DNA of 41,397 nt from Desulfuromonas sp. (GTDB taxonomy: Bacteria; Desulfobacterota; Desulfuromonadia; Desulfuromonadales; Desulfuromonadaceae), in contig JAGGYC010000146.1 in the NCBI GenBank assembly GCA_021162745.1, forward strand, positions 1-41,397. The letters are read 5' to 3'. The notes under the pieces are model-generated. The model searched no databases. It had not been told where the DNA came from and saw nothing but the letters and a program-made list of their open reading frames with translations. Position 1 is the first letter of the stretch; each line of letters begins with the position of its first letter. Position numbers and translations under genes: made by a program. Positions 17,744 through 26,472 of the stretch are shown in pieces.

Positions 17744-18507
17744 TGATACCGACTGGATTTATTGGCCTCGTAGTTATTCTGACTGTAGTGATCATGATCG
17801 CTGCCAGCGCGGTACGCGTTCTCTATGAGTATGAGCGTGGTGTGGTGTTCCGCTTTGGACGTTTTTCGACCGTCAAGGGACCGGGGCTGCGCTTTATCAT
17901 CCCGGTGGTGGATAAGATGATGAAGGTCAGTCTGCGTACCGTGGCCATGGATGTGCCGCCGCAGGATGTGATCACCAAGGATAATGTGTCGATCAAGGTC
18001 AACGCCGTACTCTATTTCCGGGTGCTGAAGCCTGAAAAGGCGCTGATTGAGGTGGAAAACTATCTCTACGCCACCAGTCAACTGGCCCAGACCTCGCTGC
18101 GCAGCATCCTCGGCCAGTCGGAACTGGATGAACTGTTGATCCATCGTGAAGAGATCAATGCCAGCCTGCAGACCATCCTCGATCGTCAGACCGATCCGTG
18201 GGGGGTAAAAATCTCCAATGTTGAGATCAAGCATGTCGACCTGCCGGTGGAGATGCAGCGTGCCATGGCTCGTCAGGCCGAGGCCGAACGCGAGCGTCGT
18301 TCCAAGGTGATCCATGCTAAGGGGGAATTGCAGGCTTCCTCTACCCTGGCCGAGGCAGCGGCTAATATTGCCAGTCAGTCGGGGGCGTTGCAGTTGCGTT
18401 TTTTGCAGACCTTGACCGAAGTGGCGACGGAAAAGAATTCGACCATTATCTTCCCGCTGCCGATGGATATGATCCGACCATTTATCGAGGCCAAGGAGAA
18501 GGAATAG
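17740..18507 (+). CDS. Slipin (stomatin/SPFH membrane scaffold protein)
   Basis: A 255-residue SPFH protein. An N-terminal membrane helix is followed by [13 protein letters not shown] and the band-7 domain ([35 protein letters not shown]), then an Ala/Glu-rich coiled coil (residues ~170-220) that drives oligomerisation. It forms the conserved NfeD-slipin pair, thought to organise membrane microdomains and protein quality control. Two overlapping ATG codons (17740 and 17743) follow GAGGAG. Confidence 0.93.
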   Translation: MMIPTGFIGLVVILTVVIMIAASAVRVLYEYERGVVFRFGRFSTVKGPGLRFIIPVVDKMMKVSLRTVAMDVPPQDVITKDNVSIKVNAVLYFRVLKPEKALIEVENYLYATSQLAQTSLRSILGQSELDELLIHREEINASLQTILDRQTDPWGVKISNVEIKHVDLPVEMQRAMARQAEAERERRSKVIHAKGELQASSTLAEAAANIASQSGALQLRFLQTLTEVATEKNSTIIFPLPMDMIRPFIEAKEKE

Positions 18508-18572
18508 CTGTCAAGTCTGCATCCATTTACTCTGAAATTGTCTGATCACCCCAGCTTTCCGCAAATTTTTGC

Positions 18573-18606
18573 CAAACAGGCAACCTGAATTCAGGTTGCC
18601 TGTTTG
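18573..18606. terminator. 34-bp perfect palindrome after slipin
   Basis: The left arm CAAACAGGCAACCTGAA is followed directly by its exact reverse complement, 17 bp each. Only a weak T-rich tail follows, so it may be a bidirectional terminator, an mRNA-end stabiliser or a protein-binding palindrome. Confidence 0.55.
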
Positions 18607-18925
18607 CTGTCAAATTTTGGCAGGTCTGATCTGGCAATCGGCCATTCATTAAGTAATATGCCAAACCGTCAATCTCCTTCCTCCCCTTTTTTTTATTCAG
18701 ATCAAAACAACGTGGTTTTTTTGTTGGCAAGTGCTTTGCAAAGATTAGCGGTTCATGTAATTGATTCCGGTTACGGATGTTATTTTAATCTTTCAAGTTC
18801 TCTAAGTATGTGTTTTGTCATGATAGATAAATTAATCAATTAGCGGCAGATAATTAGGCTTGCACCCCCACGGTGATTTGACGCCGTCATAAGACAGAGG
18901 ATTACTGTATTGACAGGAACAGTCC
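18607..18925. other. AT-rich gene-free upstream region of the GGDEF gene
   Basis: About 320 bp without a credible gene, notably AT-rich compared with the flanks, and therefore the likely promoter region of the diguanylate cyclase. I could not choose a -35/-10 pair with confidence. Confidence 0.4.
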
Positions 18926-19786
18926 ATGGATAATTTGGCAAATTTTCTGGTTGTTTTAGGCGCGTTGATTCTGCTTTTCTCCTTATCGCCGGTAAATCAT
19001 TTGCGCCGTCGTTTACCTCACAGTCCTTGCCGAACAGCGTGGATGTTTTTATCGGCGCTGATTGTTTCTTTCTTTGTCGGCTATCTTCTCTACGCCTATC
19101 TGTTTTGGGGGGAGACACGGCAGTTATCTGAATTGCTGGTGCCGATGGTCTTTTTCCTCGGGGCAATTTTTGTGTTTGTGGTCTGCACCTTCGCGGCCAA
19201 GACCGCAGACGATGTGACACGGCTTTGCCACCTTGAGCATGAAAATGTTACCGATCCGTTGCTGGGTATTTTCAATCGTCGTCATATGGATCGCAGTTTA
19301 CGACAGGAAGCGGCCAAGGCGCGACGTTATGGCTTGGATCTGTCGGTGATGCTTATCGATGTTGATTTTTTTAAGCAGGTCAATGACACCTATGGTCACG
19401 CTGTTGGTGATCGCGTGTTGCAAAGCCTGGCTCAACTGATTAAGGGCAGTGTGCGCGACTTTGATATGGTGTTTCGCTACGGAGGTGAAGAATTATTGGT
19501 GCTGCTGCCTTATACCAACGCCCAGGGGGCGCAGGTTCTTGGCGATCGTCTGTGCCACTGGGTTGCCGATCGCAGTCTGCTGTGTGGTCCTGAAGATAAG
19601 GGGAACGAGGATATCCGCGTTACGATCAGTGTTGGGGTGAGTGGTTTGAACCCTGATCTTAAAGATGAAGCCGAGATGGTAGCGCGTGCCGATGCGGCGT
19701 TGTATCGGGCTAAGGATAATGGTCGAAATTGTGTTGAAGTTTCTGATTTTGTCTGTGATGGAGCGCTTGTTCAACAGAACGGATGA
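18926..19786 (+). CDS. Membrane-bound diguanylate cyclase (GGDEF)
   Basis: A 286-residue protein with three N-terminal membrane helices (about residues 5-22, 38-61 and 70-90), a short linker, then a complete GGDEF domain starting at TDPLLGIFNRRHMD. The active site is GGEEL (186-190), an accepted variant, with metal-binding Asp in LIDVDFFKQVND. An intact inhibitory I-site RxxD (RDFD, 177-180) lies five residues before it. It should make cyclic di-GMP with product inhibition. There is no recognisable sensor domain beyond the membrane segments. A decayed GGDEF-EAL gene follows 41 bp downstream. Confidence 0.9.
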   Translation: MDNLANFLVVLGALILLFSLSPVNHLRRRLPHSPCRTAWMFLSALIVSFFVGYLLYAYLFWGETRQLSELLVPMVFFLGAIFVFVVCTFAAKTADDVTRLCHLEHENVTDPLLGIFNRRHMDRSLRQEAAKARRYGLDLSVMLIDVDFFKQVNDTYGHAVGDRVLQSLAQLIKGSVRDFDMVFRYGGEELLVLLPYTNAQGAQVLGDRLCHWVADRSLLCGPEDKGNEDIRVTISVGVSGLNPDLKDEAEMVARADAALYRAKDNGRNCVEVSDFVCDGALVQQNG

Positions 19787-19827
19787 TGCGATGCCTTTAA
19801 AGTTTCTAAAGATTCCGGTGGCCGGTT

Positions 19828-21230
19828 ATGGCTAGACAGTATTGGCTCAGTACTGGTGGTGTTCTGCTGGTTCTCATGCTCGCCATGTTGAGTGGTTATC
19901 ATTATTATGAGAGCAGGGGGCAGGCGCTGAAAAAAATTGACCAGCGTTTGTTTGCCGGGGCAACGGCTCTGCGCTATAGCGTTGGAGATACCCTCCATAA
20001 TCAATGGTTAAATCCTCAATCGTTGCTCTCTGAGCAACAGCGTCATGATGCGGCGATCCGGTTGACACAGCTGTGTAACGACCTGAAACTGAAAGATCTT
20101 TATACCCTGGTGAAGCATGATGGTGGACTTTACTTTACGATATCCAGTTTAACTGCCGAAGAACTGGCAGCGGAGCATTATCCGAGTGACTTTGAGCTTT
20201 ATGAGAATGCGGGTCCCGATGATTATACTGCCTAAGATGGAACGGAACCGCGTTATTTTGAGTCGGAGGATCGCTGGGGTTCGTTCCGTTCTGTTTTGAT
20301 CCCCTGTGTTACAGAATCGGGCTATCGTTATCTGGCGGGGGCGGATGTTGACGTTGACGTTGTTAAGCGTGCTATGGCCGCGACTTTAAACCAGACATTT
20401 ATTCAGTTTATTGTCCTGCTGCTCGCCGCTATGCCGGTGACGATGTTGTTTGTTGCGCCGTTGAGACATCAGTTGTACACCGATGAGTTGACGGGACTGC
20501 CCAATCGCAACAAGTTGAAGAAGGATTTACGGTCTTGCAGTTTTCCGCAGTTGATGTTGATCGACATTGATGCCTTTAAAGATATCAACAACTTTTATGG
20601 TGTTCACGTTGGCGACAAGTTGCTGGTTCGTGTTGCTTCCTGCTTGAAATCACTGGTGCCGGCGGGGGGCGCGGCTCTACCGACTGTCGGGTGATGAATA
20701 TGCTCTTTTGTGCGAATCAGCGCCGCGCTGTGTATCGGTGGATTACCTGATCCTGCGGATCAATGAGCAACGGTTTGAGATTGACGGCACCGAGTTTCGT
20801 CTGTCGGTTACAGCCGGGGTCGCCCAGGGACCGTATAAGATTATTGAGCACGCGGATCTGGCCCTGAAAGAAGCCAAGCGGGTTCTCAAGCCATTTAAGT
20901 TCTATTTGCCGCGCTTGCATACCGCGCAAAATAGCCATGCCAATCTGTTGTGGACCTACAAGCTGAAAGACGCTATCGAAGGTTAACGTCTGCTCGCCTA
21001 TTTCCAGCCTATTCATGATAATTGCACCGGCGTTGTCAGCCACTACGAGTCGTTAATCCGTATGAGGGAAGAAGATGGAACCGTTGTCAGCCCGGATTGT
21101 TTTATGGAAGCGGCGCGGAAATCCCGGGTTTATGGACATCTGACATTGTTTATGATTGATGCTGCGCTGCGTTGTATTGAGCAGAGCGGGGTGGCGTGTA
21201 CGGTAAATCTGTCGACCGAGGATATTATTG
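19828..21230 (+). pseudogene. Decayed GGDEF-EAL signalling gene
   Basis: The remnants read as one protein across four blocks: a membrane-anchored sensor N-terminus, a GGDEF domain (TDELTGLPNRNKL, LIDIDAFKDINNFYG, active site degenerate as SGDEY) and an EAL beginning (AYFQPIHDN, HYESLIRM, VNLSTED). It is broken by an in-frame TAA at 20233, a frameshift in the G6 run at 20664-20669, a second in-frame TAA at 20984, and loss of the EAL domain after about 21230, including the catalytic motifs. The frameshift could be a sequencing error in a homopolymer, but the two stops and the truncation could not. Confidence 0.88.
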
Positions 21231-21319
21231 GGGAGAACCGCAGCCGCAGCCCGTCAGCGAAACCCATCTTTAAACATCTCCACCCTCTCCGCCGGGAGTC
21301 CGTCGGATTTGATCCCCGG

Positions 21320-21334
21320 TTTACAAAACTTTAC
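21320..21334 (-). promoter_or_regulatory. CpxR-type box upstream of the CpxP/Spy-like gene
   Basis: Read on the minus strand this is GTAAA-GTTTT-GTAAA, an exact GTAAA-N5-GTAAA CpxR consensus, ending about 100 bp before the start codon at 21437. A TATACA hexamer at 21342 could be the -10, putting the box at the -35 position. Confidence 0.65.
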
Positions 21335-21436
21335 CTGAGCTATACACGACTTAACCACCGCTTAACATCAGAGCTGCTAGAGTTATACGGCATTCAACGC
21401 AAAGCCCATTTAATGCTTTAACAAAAGGAGTTCGTC

Positions 21437-21964
21437 ATGATGAAAAAATCAATGATCCCCCTGATGCTATTGGTTGTATTGATCGCCGGAGTCATAAATG
21501 TAAGCGCAACGGAAAATCGTTTTAACGCTGAGATGGATGCGGTGCCATTTGGTTCCATGGCAAGGATGCATCATGGCATGGTTGGTCCCGGCCAACGGTT
21601 TGAACTGCTGACCATCGCCCTGGATTTAAACGAAAGCCAACAGGTGCAGATCAGGCAGATGGTTGAAAATCAACGCCAGAAGATGCAGCAATGTCGTGAA
21701 GGGATGCGTCAAGATCAGATGCGGCTATGGCTGATGATGAGCGAGCAACCGTTCAACGAGACACAGTTTCGTGCCTTGGCGGAAAAAGTCGCGGATCAAC
21801 GGATCGATATGATGGTCAATCGGGTTAAAAGCAAGCAGCAGATCTTTTCGATCCTGACCCCGGCACAGCAGGAGAAAGCTCAGAAGATCTGGGATCTCAT
21901 GGGTCAGAAACACCGTGGCAAGGGCAAAGGGAAGGGGCAAAAGGCCATGGCAGGACGCAGCTAA
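21437..21964 (+). CDS. CpxP/Spy-like periplasmic stress protein (LTxxQ family)
   Basis: A 175-residue protein with a signal peptide (MIPLMLLVVLIAGVINVSA) and an all-helical mature region. It carries the two LTxxQ-type motifs of the CpxP/Spy/zinc-resistance family: a divergent first copy (LDLNESQQVQIRQ) and LTPAQQEKAQKI near the C-terminus. The tail is very basic (KHRGKGKGKGQK). Family members are periplasmic chaperones or feedback inhibitors of CpxA. A strong AAGGAG ribosome binding site precedes ATGATG. A perfect CpxR-type box upstream links it to the CpxRA-like pair 18 kb away. Confidence 0.82.
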   Translation: MMKKSMIPLMLLVVLIAGVINVSATENRFNAEMDAVPFGSMARMHHGMVGPGQRFELLTIALDLNESQQVQIRQMVENQRQKMQQCREGMRQDQMRLWLMMSEQPFNETQFRALAEKVADQRIDMMVNRVKSKQQIFSILTPAQQEKAQKIWDLMGQKHRGKGKGKGQKAMAGRS

Positions 21965-21995
21965 TCTTTTTGTCGTGATAGCGGTCGATTCATGG

Positions 21996-22037
21996 CAGGT
22001 ACAGGACTGAGCCTCTTAGTTCTGTACCTGTTTTTTT
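21996..22037 (+). terminator. Rho-independent terminator of the CpxP-like gene
   Basis: CAGGTACAGGACTGA pairs with TTAGTTCTGTACCTG (two mismatches) and is followed by seven T residues. Confidence 0.9.
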
Positions 22038-22095
22038 GTTTTTCTACCGGTTGATAGGGCAGGGACTAATATCAATTAGCGCTTGACTTGTTTGG

Positions 22096-22119
22096 CTATT
22101 TGGCTAAGCTGCCAAATAG
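22096..22119. promoter_or_regulatory. ArsR-type operator (perfect inverted repeat)
   Basis: Nine-base arms CTATTTGGC and GCCAAATAG flank a six-base spacer, ending 13 bp before the ArsR start codon. A TTGACT hexamer at 22083 places the repeat across the probable -10 region, the usual position for autorepression. Confidence 0.75.
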
Positions 22120-22132
22120 ATTGGAGGGAGAG

Positions 22133-22468
22133 ATGAACAATCACCACAGGCAACAGTTGGAGGCCAGGGCGCGGGTCTTGAAAGCCATGGCTCATCCGAC
22201 GCGGTTGTTTATTATCGAAGAGTTGGAAAAAGAGGAGCGCAGCGTCAATGATCTGACCGCCATGGTCGGCGCTGATGTGTCAACGGTGTCCAAGCATCTG
22301 GCGCAGCTCAAACAGGCCGGTCTGGTGCGCGATGACAAGCGCGGTAATCAGGTGTTTTACCGTTTGGCGGTGCCGTGCATCCTCAATTTCTTTGGCTGTG
22401 TCGAAGCGGTTTTGACTGAACAGCTTCAGCAGCAGTCGGCCGCTGCCACGTTACGGGTACGACCATAA
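22133..22468 (+). CDS. ArsR-family transcriptional repressor
   Basis: A 111-residue winged-helix repressor. HPTRLFIIEELEKEERSVNDLTAMV and the recognition helix DVSTVSKHLAQLKQAGLV are classic ArsR, followed by the wing DDKRGNQVFYRL. The metal-box cysteines (ELCVCDL) of arsenic sensors are absent. Cysteines occur only near the C-terminus (VPCILNFFGCVE), so the ligand may be another metal or a redox signal. ATG 22133 directly follows GGAGGGAG. It heads a three-gene operon with a permease and a redox thioredoxin and probably represses it from the operator at 22096. Confidence 0.9.
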   Translation: MNNHHRQQLEARARVLKAMAHPTRLFIIEELEKEERSVNDLTAMVGADVSTVSKHLAQLKQAGLVRDDKRGNQVFYRLAVPCILNFFGCVEAVLTEQLQQQSAAATLRVRP

Positions 22469-22517
22469 AAATTTATCCAGAAATTTAGCCGTCTGGCCAA
22501 AAAGTGAGTGAGGAACC

Positions 22518-23831
22518 ATGCAGTGGAATCGAGAATGGAAGCCGTTGGCGACCATCATCAGTGTGTTTGTACTCTGTTATTACCTGCCGGTGGAACGGTT
22601 ACAGGGCGATCTGTGGCCCGGCAATCCGCTGTGGGAGGCGTTATATCTGGTGCGTTGGTATGCTCAGGAGCATGTATTGCTGTGCCTGGTGCCGGCATTT
22701 CTGATTGCTGGAGCCGTCGGCGTGTTTGTCAGCCAAGCCGCGGTGATGAAGTATCTTGGTCCAACGGCCAATAAATTTCTCGCTTATGGTGTGGCCTCGG
22801 TGTCGGGTACCGTTCTCGCCGTCTGTTCCTGTACGATCCTGCCGCTATTTGCCGGCATCTATCGCATGGGGGCCGGTCTGGGCCCGGCCAGTGCCTTTCT
22901 CTACTCTGGCCCGGCGATCAATATCCTCGCCATCGTGTTAACGGCGTCGGTACTCGGCCCGGAGATGGGGATCGCCCGTGCCATCGGTGCCGTGGTGTTC
23001 AGCGTGCTGATCGGCTTGCTGATGCACCTGTTCTTTCGTAAGGAAGAGTTGCAAAAAGTCGCTGCCGCCGCAGCAATGCCCGAACCCGAGGTGTCCCGAC
23101 CGCTGTGGCAGGTGGGGATATACTTTGCCAGCATGGTCGGTGTGCTGGTGTTTGCAAACTGGGGGAAACCCCAGCAGATGGATGGATTGTGGCATGTGAT
23201 CTGGGCCAATAAATGGCTGATCACCAGCCTGTTTGCCGTGTTGCTTGGCCAGTGTCTGGTGTGGTGGTTTCGGGTGCGCGCCAGTGCGATTTTCGGTGTC
23301 GCTATTCCGGTGGCTTTTTTGGCGATCCTTTATTCAGAGCAGCCGTTGATCGCGTTTGTGGTTGGCGTGTTTGGACTCTGTTTGATTCTCAATAGCCGTA
23401 AAGACAACGAGGAGCTTGAGGAGTGGTTCGCTACCTCGTGGGATTTTGCCAAAAAAATTCTACCACTGTTGTTTTACGGCGTGTTGATTGCCGGAGCGCT
23501 GCTCGGTCGTCCCGGTCATGAAGGTTTGATCCCGTCGGTGTGGATCGCGAATCTGGTCGGCGGCAATGGCTTCGGTGCGAACCTGATGGCGTCGGTACTG
23601 GGAGCCTTCATGTACTTTGCCACCTTGACCGAGGTGCCTATTCTGCAAGGATTGATCGGCGCCGGGATGGGCAAGGGGCCGGCGTTGGCGTTGCTGCTGG
23701 CCGGGCCGGCACTGTCGCTGCCCAATATGCTGGTGATTCGCAGTGTGATGGGCACTAAAAAAACCGTGGTGTTTGTCTGCCTGGTGATAGTGATGGCGAC
23801 CATCAGTGGTTTGATCTATGGCACGTTCTGA
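22518..23831 (+). CDS. DUF318 / ArsP-type permease
   Basis: A 437-residue membrane protein with about ten helices in two repeats. The first repeat carries the family motif AVCSCTILPLFAGIYRMGAGLGPASAFLYSGPAINI, and the second SVLGAFMYFATLTEVPI with GPALSLPNM. The family includes ArsP, which exports trivalent organoarsenicals, and permeases implicated in metal export. The cysteine pair of CSC is present. Co-transcription with ArsR and a CxxC thioredoxin supports a metal or metalloid export role; the ion is not determinable from sequence. Confidence 0.88.
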   Translation: MQWNREWKPLATIISVFVLCYYLPVERLQGDLWPGNPLWEALYLVRWYAQEHVLLCLVPAFLIAGAVGVFVSQAAVMKYLGPTANKFLAYGVASVSGTVLAVCSCTILPLFAGIYRMGAGLGPASAFLYSGPAINILAIVLTASVLGPEMGIARAIGAVVFSVLIGLLMHLFFRKEELQKVAAAAAMPEPEVSRPLWQVGIYFASMVGVLVFANWGKPQQMDGLWHVIWANKWLITSLFAVLLGQCLVWWFRVRASAIFGVAIPVAFLAILYSEQPLIAFVVGVFGLCLILNSRKDNEELEEWFATSWDFAKKILPLLFYGVLIAGALLGRPGHEGLIPSVWIANLVGGNGFGANLMASVLGAFMYFATLTEVPILQGLIGAGMGKGPALALLLAGPALSLPNMLVIRSVMGTKKTVVFVCLVIVMATISGLIYGTF

Positions 23832-23862
23832 GGATAACACGCAGATATTTAAGGAGATTATG

Positions 23863-24099
23863 ATGAAAACGATTCAAATTCTGGGCACGGGTTGTAAAAA
23901 ATGTAGCGATCTGGCCGCCAACGCCAAACAGGCGGCGGCTGAGCTTGGCCTGGAGGTGAGTATTGAAAAAATTACCGATCTGACTCAGATTATGACCTTT
24001 GGCTGTATGGCCACTCCCGGTCTGGCCGTAGACGGGCAGTTGCTCAGTCAGGGCAAGTTGCTCAAGGCGACGCAGATTGCTGAGTTGCTGAAAAAATAA
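23863..24099 (+). CDS. Redox-active small thioredoxin (TM0996/MTH895 family)
   Basis: A 78-residue thioredoxin-fold protein with active site GCKKC near the N-terminus and the cis-proline motif ATPGLAVDG. This family is regularly encoded beside ArsR-regulated permeases and probably delivers electrons or metals to them. ATG 23863 lies six bases after AAGGAG; the adjacent in-frame ATG at 23860 is less well spaced. Confidence 0.9.
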   Translation: MKTIQILGTGCKKCSDLAANAKQAAAELGLEVSIEKITDLTQIMTFGCMATPGLAVDGQLLSQGKLLKATQIAELLKK

Positions 24100-24148
24100 C
24101 CGACGGGGCGCATGGCTCCCCTGTTATTGTGCGCTTAACCGCGAAGAG

Positions 24149-24175
24149 CCGCTGAATAGTCAGCGGATTTTTTTT
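24149..24175 (+). terminator. Rho-independent terminator of the ArsR operon
   Basis: CCGCTGA-ATAG-TCAGCGG hairpin followed by a run of nine T residues. Confidence 0.92.
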
Positions 24176-24510
24176 CGTCTCGATCTCTCACCGCGACCAA
24201 CTCTGCAATGTCCCGCTAATATCGACCGCTATCGATTTGGCAAGTCCGCAGGGTTGCAGCGTTGTTTTGGACTGGTATGTATTTTGCTCATTGGATGACA
24301 GGTAATGTTTTGGCGAGTGGTCGTTAACTCGCGTTGCCTTGATAAAGTTTTATGTAATTACGGTGTGTTGGCTTCGGTTTTAAAGAAGCTTTCGCCAAGG
24401 GGGTGCGTTTCCTGTAGCGCACGTTTTGCCGGAATGGTTCCGGTGGTGATGTGTTTCGGTGCATGCTGTTGCAAAACTTGGCAGAAAACTGCGGTCGATA
24501 AGGAGAGGGG
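24176..24510. other. Gene-free region upstream of the TPR gene
   Basis: About 335 bp with no credible gene; a 77-codon Cys-rich frame here lacks a ribosome binding site and family resemblance. It contains GTTCCGGTGGTGAT near 24436, which recurs exactly near 34083 in the DeoR/EamA intergenic region. An AAGGAG site precedes the TPR start. Confidence 0.4.
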
Positions 24511-25191
24511 ATGTCACAAGGGATTATGGATACCATAAACAGTGTGGTTGAACGGGGGCAAAAATTTCTTGATGCGGGTGATTATGCCCAGGCGCTGCCC
24601 TGCTTTGTTGAGTCTGCGGGGCTGTCTCGACAGCTGAGTCAGCAGGCCTATGTCAAGCAGATGACCATTGTGGCCAATATCTATTTTGAGCTTGAGCAGG
24701 TGGACGAGTGTCTCGAAGTTTATTGCACCCTGTTCGAACTATTTGGTGAGGAACAAAATGTACAGGCTCAGGCGCGAATCCTCAACAATATGGGACTGAT
24801 CAACACGCGCAGCGAACAGTATGACGATGCTCTGGACTGTTATTGTCGTGCGCGGCAGCTTTTTGAAGGCTTGGACGATGTTTATAATATTGCCGAGCAG
24901 TTTGAAAATATCGGCTCTGTCTATCGCGATAAACAGGACTATGTTCTGGGGTTGAAAAACTATCATGATGCTCTCAAGCTGTTCACCCTGATCGAGCATA
25001 AAGACAAGGTGGCTGACGTGCATACCGATGTGGCTTATGTCACGGCAATGCAGGGAGATAAACAGCATGCGTTGCAGTGGTATGAGGCGGCCTTGGATCT
25101 GTATCGCGTGACGGATAATCAAAAAAAATTACTGTTTGTCCAACAGAATGTCGATCGTCTCCGTGTCCTGACCGGTAGTCCGTCGGCGTGA
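24511..25191 (+). CDS. TPR-repeat protein
   Basis: A soluble 226-residue protein made of about four to five tetratricopeptide repeats (for example AQARILNNMGLINTRSEQYDDALDCYCRARQLF and the following copies beginning AEQFENIGSVYRDKQDY). There is no signal peptide or catalytic domain. It starts at ATG 24511 behind AAGGAGAGGG. Its TGA overlaps the GTG start of the DUF4037 gene, so the two are coupled and the TPR protein probably scaffolds it. Confidence 0.82.
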   Translation: MSQGIMDTINSVVERGQKFLDAGDYAQALPCFVESAGLSRQLSQQAYVKQMTIVANIYFELEQVDECLEVYCTLFELFGEEQNVQAQARILNNMGLINTRSEQYDDALDCYCRARQLFEGLDDVYNIAEQFENIGSVYRDKQDYVLGLKNYHDALKLFTLIEHKDKVADVHTDVAYVTAMQGDKQHALQWYEAALDLYRVTDNQKKLLFVQQNVDRLRVLTGSPSA

Positions 25192-26114
25192 CCGGACTGG
25201 AACTGGCAGAAGCCTATTATCGGGCTGTCGGTCAGCCGATGGTTGCAGCCGAGCTCGGTGCTGCCGCCCGGCGGGTGGCCGTGGGGCTGGCTGGCCCCGG
25301 TTCGGAATGCTTTGGTTTTGACGATCTCCTGTCGCGTGATCATGACTGGGGGCCGGGTTTCTGCCTGTGGCTCGACGACGATGATTATGCGCGCTATGGC
25401 GAGCCGTTGCAGCAGGCCTACCGTCAGTTGCCGACAACCTTTGGCGGATTCGGGCCGCGTATCGTCAGTGACGGAGAAGAGGGGCGGGTTGGTGTGGCGC
25501 GAATCAAAACGTTTTACCACACCTATACCGGTTTAGCCCATCCGCCGCAGAGTCTGCATGATTGGCTGCAACTTTCCGAACAGGCGCTGGGGTTGGCAAC
25601 CAACGGCCGGGTGTTCAGCGATTCCCATGGTCTATTCAGTCACTGGCGCAAGGTGTTGCTGGAACAGTGCCCTGATGATGTTCGGTTGCACAAAATTGCT
25701 TCGCGGTGCATGACGGTGGCGCAGTCGGGCCAGTACAATTATCAGCGTTGCCTGCAACGCGGTGAAGTGTTTGCTGCCCAAGCGGCAGAGAATCAGTTTT
25801 GCCGCGATGCCATGGAGTTGCTGTTCCTACTTAATCGGCGTTATCCCCCCTTCTATAAATGGTTGCACCATGCCTGTCGTCAGTTGCCGCTGGGGGGCGA
25901 TGCGTTGTATGGTCTGGTCGCTGGCTTGCTCAAGGCGGTAACGGTAGACGGTAAACAGCAGATCAGCGAGCAGATCTGCCGGTTATTGGTGGCCGAACTG
26001 CAGCGCCAACAGCTTACCGACAGTCACAGTGATTTTCTCGCCGAACATGCAGCCAGTGTTCATGGCCGGATCAGCGATGGCCGCCTGCGCAGCCGTTTTG
26101 TCCTCGCCCGCTAG
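25188..26114 (+). CDS. DUF4037 domain protein (nucleotidyltransferase-like)
   Basis: A 308-residue protein that starts at GTG 25188 inside the TPR stop. The central segment GSECFGFDDLLSRDHDWGPGFCLWLDDDDY is the DUF4037 hallmark. Its Gly-Ser plus spaced acidic residues resemble a nucleotidyltransferase active site, though activity is unproven. The C-terminal half is helical with conserved HHACRQLP and GRISDGRLRSRFVLAR. It normally travels with a DUF4125 protein, which lies downstream here but is separated by about 630 bp of repeat DNA. Substrate unknown. Confidence 0.75.
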   Translation: MTGLELAEAYYRAVGQPMVAAELGAAARRVAVGLAGPGSECFGFDDLLSRDHDWGPGFCLWLDDDDYARYGEPLQQAYRQLPTTFGGFGPRIVSDGEEGRVGVARIKTFYHTYTGLAHPPQSLHDWLQLSEQALGLATNGRVFSDSHGLFSHWRKVLLEQCPDDVRLHKIASRCMTVAQSGQYNYQRCLQRGEVFAAQAAENQFCRDAMELLFLLNRRYPPFYKWLHHACRQLPLGGDALYGLVAGLLKAVTVDGKQQISEQICRLLVAELQRQQLTDSHSDFLAEHAASVHGRISDGRLRSRFVLAR

Positions 26115-26209
26115 TACTCTGTTCGAGGAATAAAGTATTGTTCGCCATCAACGGATAGCTATTCACCAAAGATTGCCTATGTAGACGCTGCTGAATTATG
26201 ATTCGTTAG

Positions 26210-26408
26210 GTGAACAGACAAGCAATGGAGTTACGCCAACAGGGTTCTGCATAACAGTGCCACGGAAAAAGTAGAGAGCGATAAACGAACAAGTTACTCA
26301 ATGCCGTAGCTTAAGAAAAAGAGAAAACTCAGTCGACCTAAAGGGCGACTTGCCGCCAAGGTGAAGCATAACGGAAAACGACTCATCGTAAGTGGGTCTG
26401 CGACCCCC
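26210..26408. repeat. Long dispersed repeat, copy B (inverted relative to 10300-10527)
   Basis: The reverse complement of 26341-26400 matches 10318-10379 almost perfectly, with patchy similarity extending to about 26210. Further fragments (such as CCCCCGTTTGTCGCCG on the minus strand near 26660) also match the 10490-10515 area. The gene-free stretch 26115-26746 between DUF4037 and DUF4125 consists largely of this repeat material; the open frames in it are not credible genes. Confidence 0.72.
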
Positions 26409-26426
26409 GGAGGGCCGATTTTACAG

Positions 26427-26472
26427 GCCATTTTTTGCTTACTTTTTTGTGGCCCGTCAAAAAAGTACGTCG
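26427..26472. repeat. Dispersed AAAAAGTA hairpin repeat, copy 3 (inverted)
   Basis: The reverse complement reads ACGTACTTTTTTG, a short loop, then CACAAAAAAGTAAGC, matching 5445-5488 and 10086-10127 with a few changes. It lies beside copy B of the long repeat, in the same relative order as at 10086-10527. Confidence 0.75.

Noticed and set aside
17560-18315. 251-codon open frame on the minus strand
   Set aside because: Antisense to the nfeD/slipin junction; His-rich translation typical of a shadow frame.
24305-24538. 77-codon Cys-rich frame before the TPR gene
   Set aside because: Overlaps the TPR start, no ribosome binding site, no resemblance to a family.
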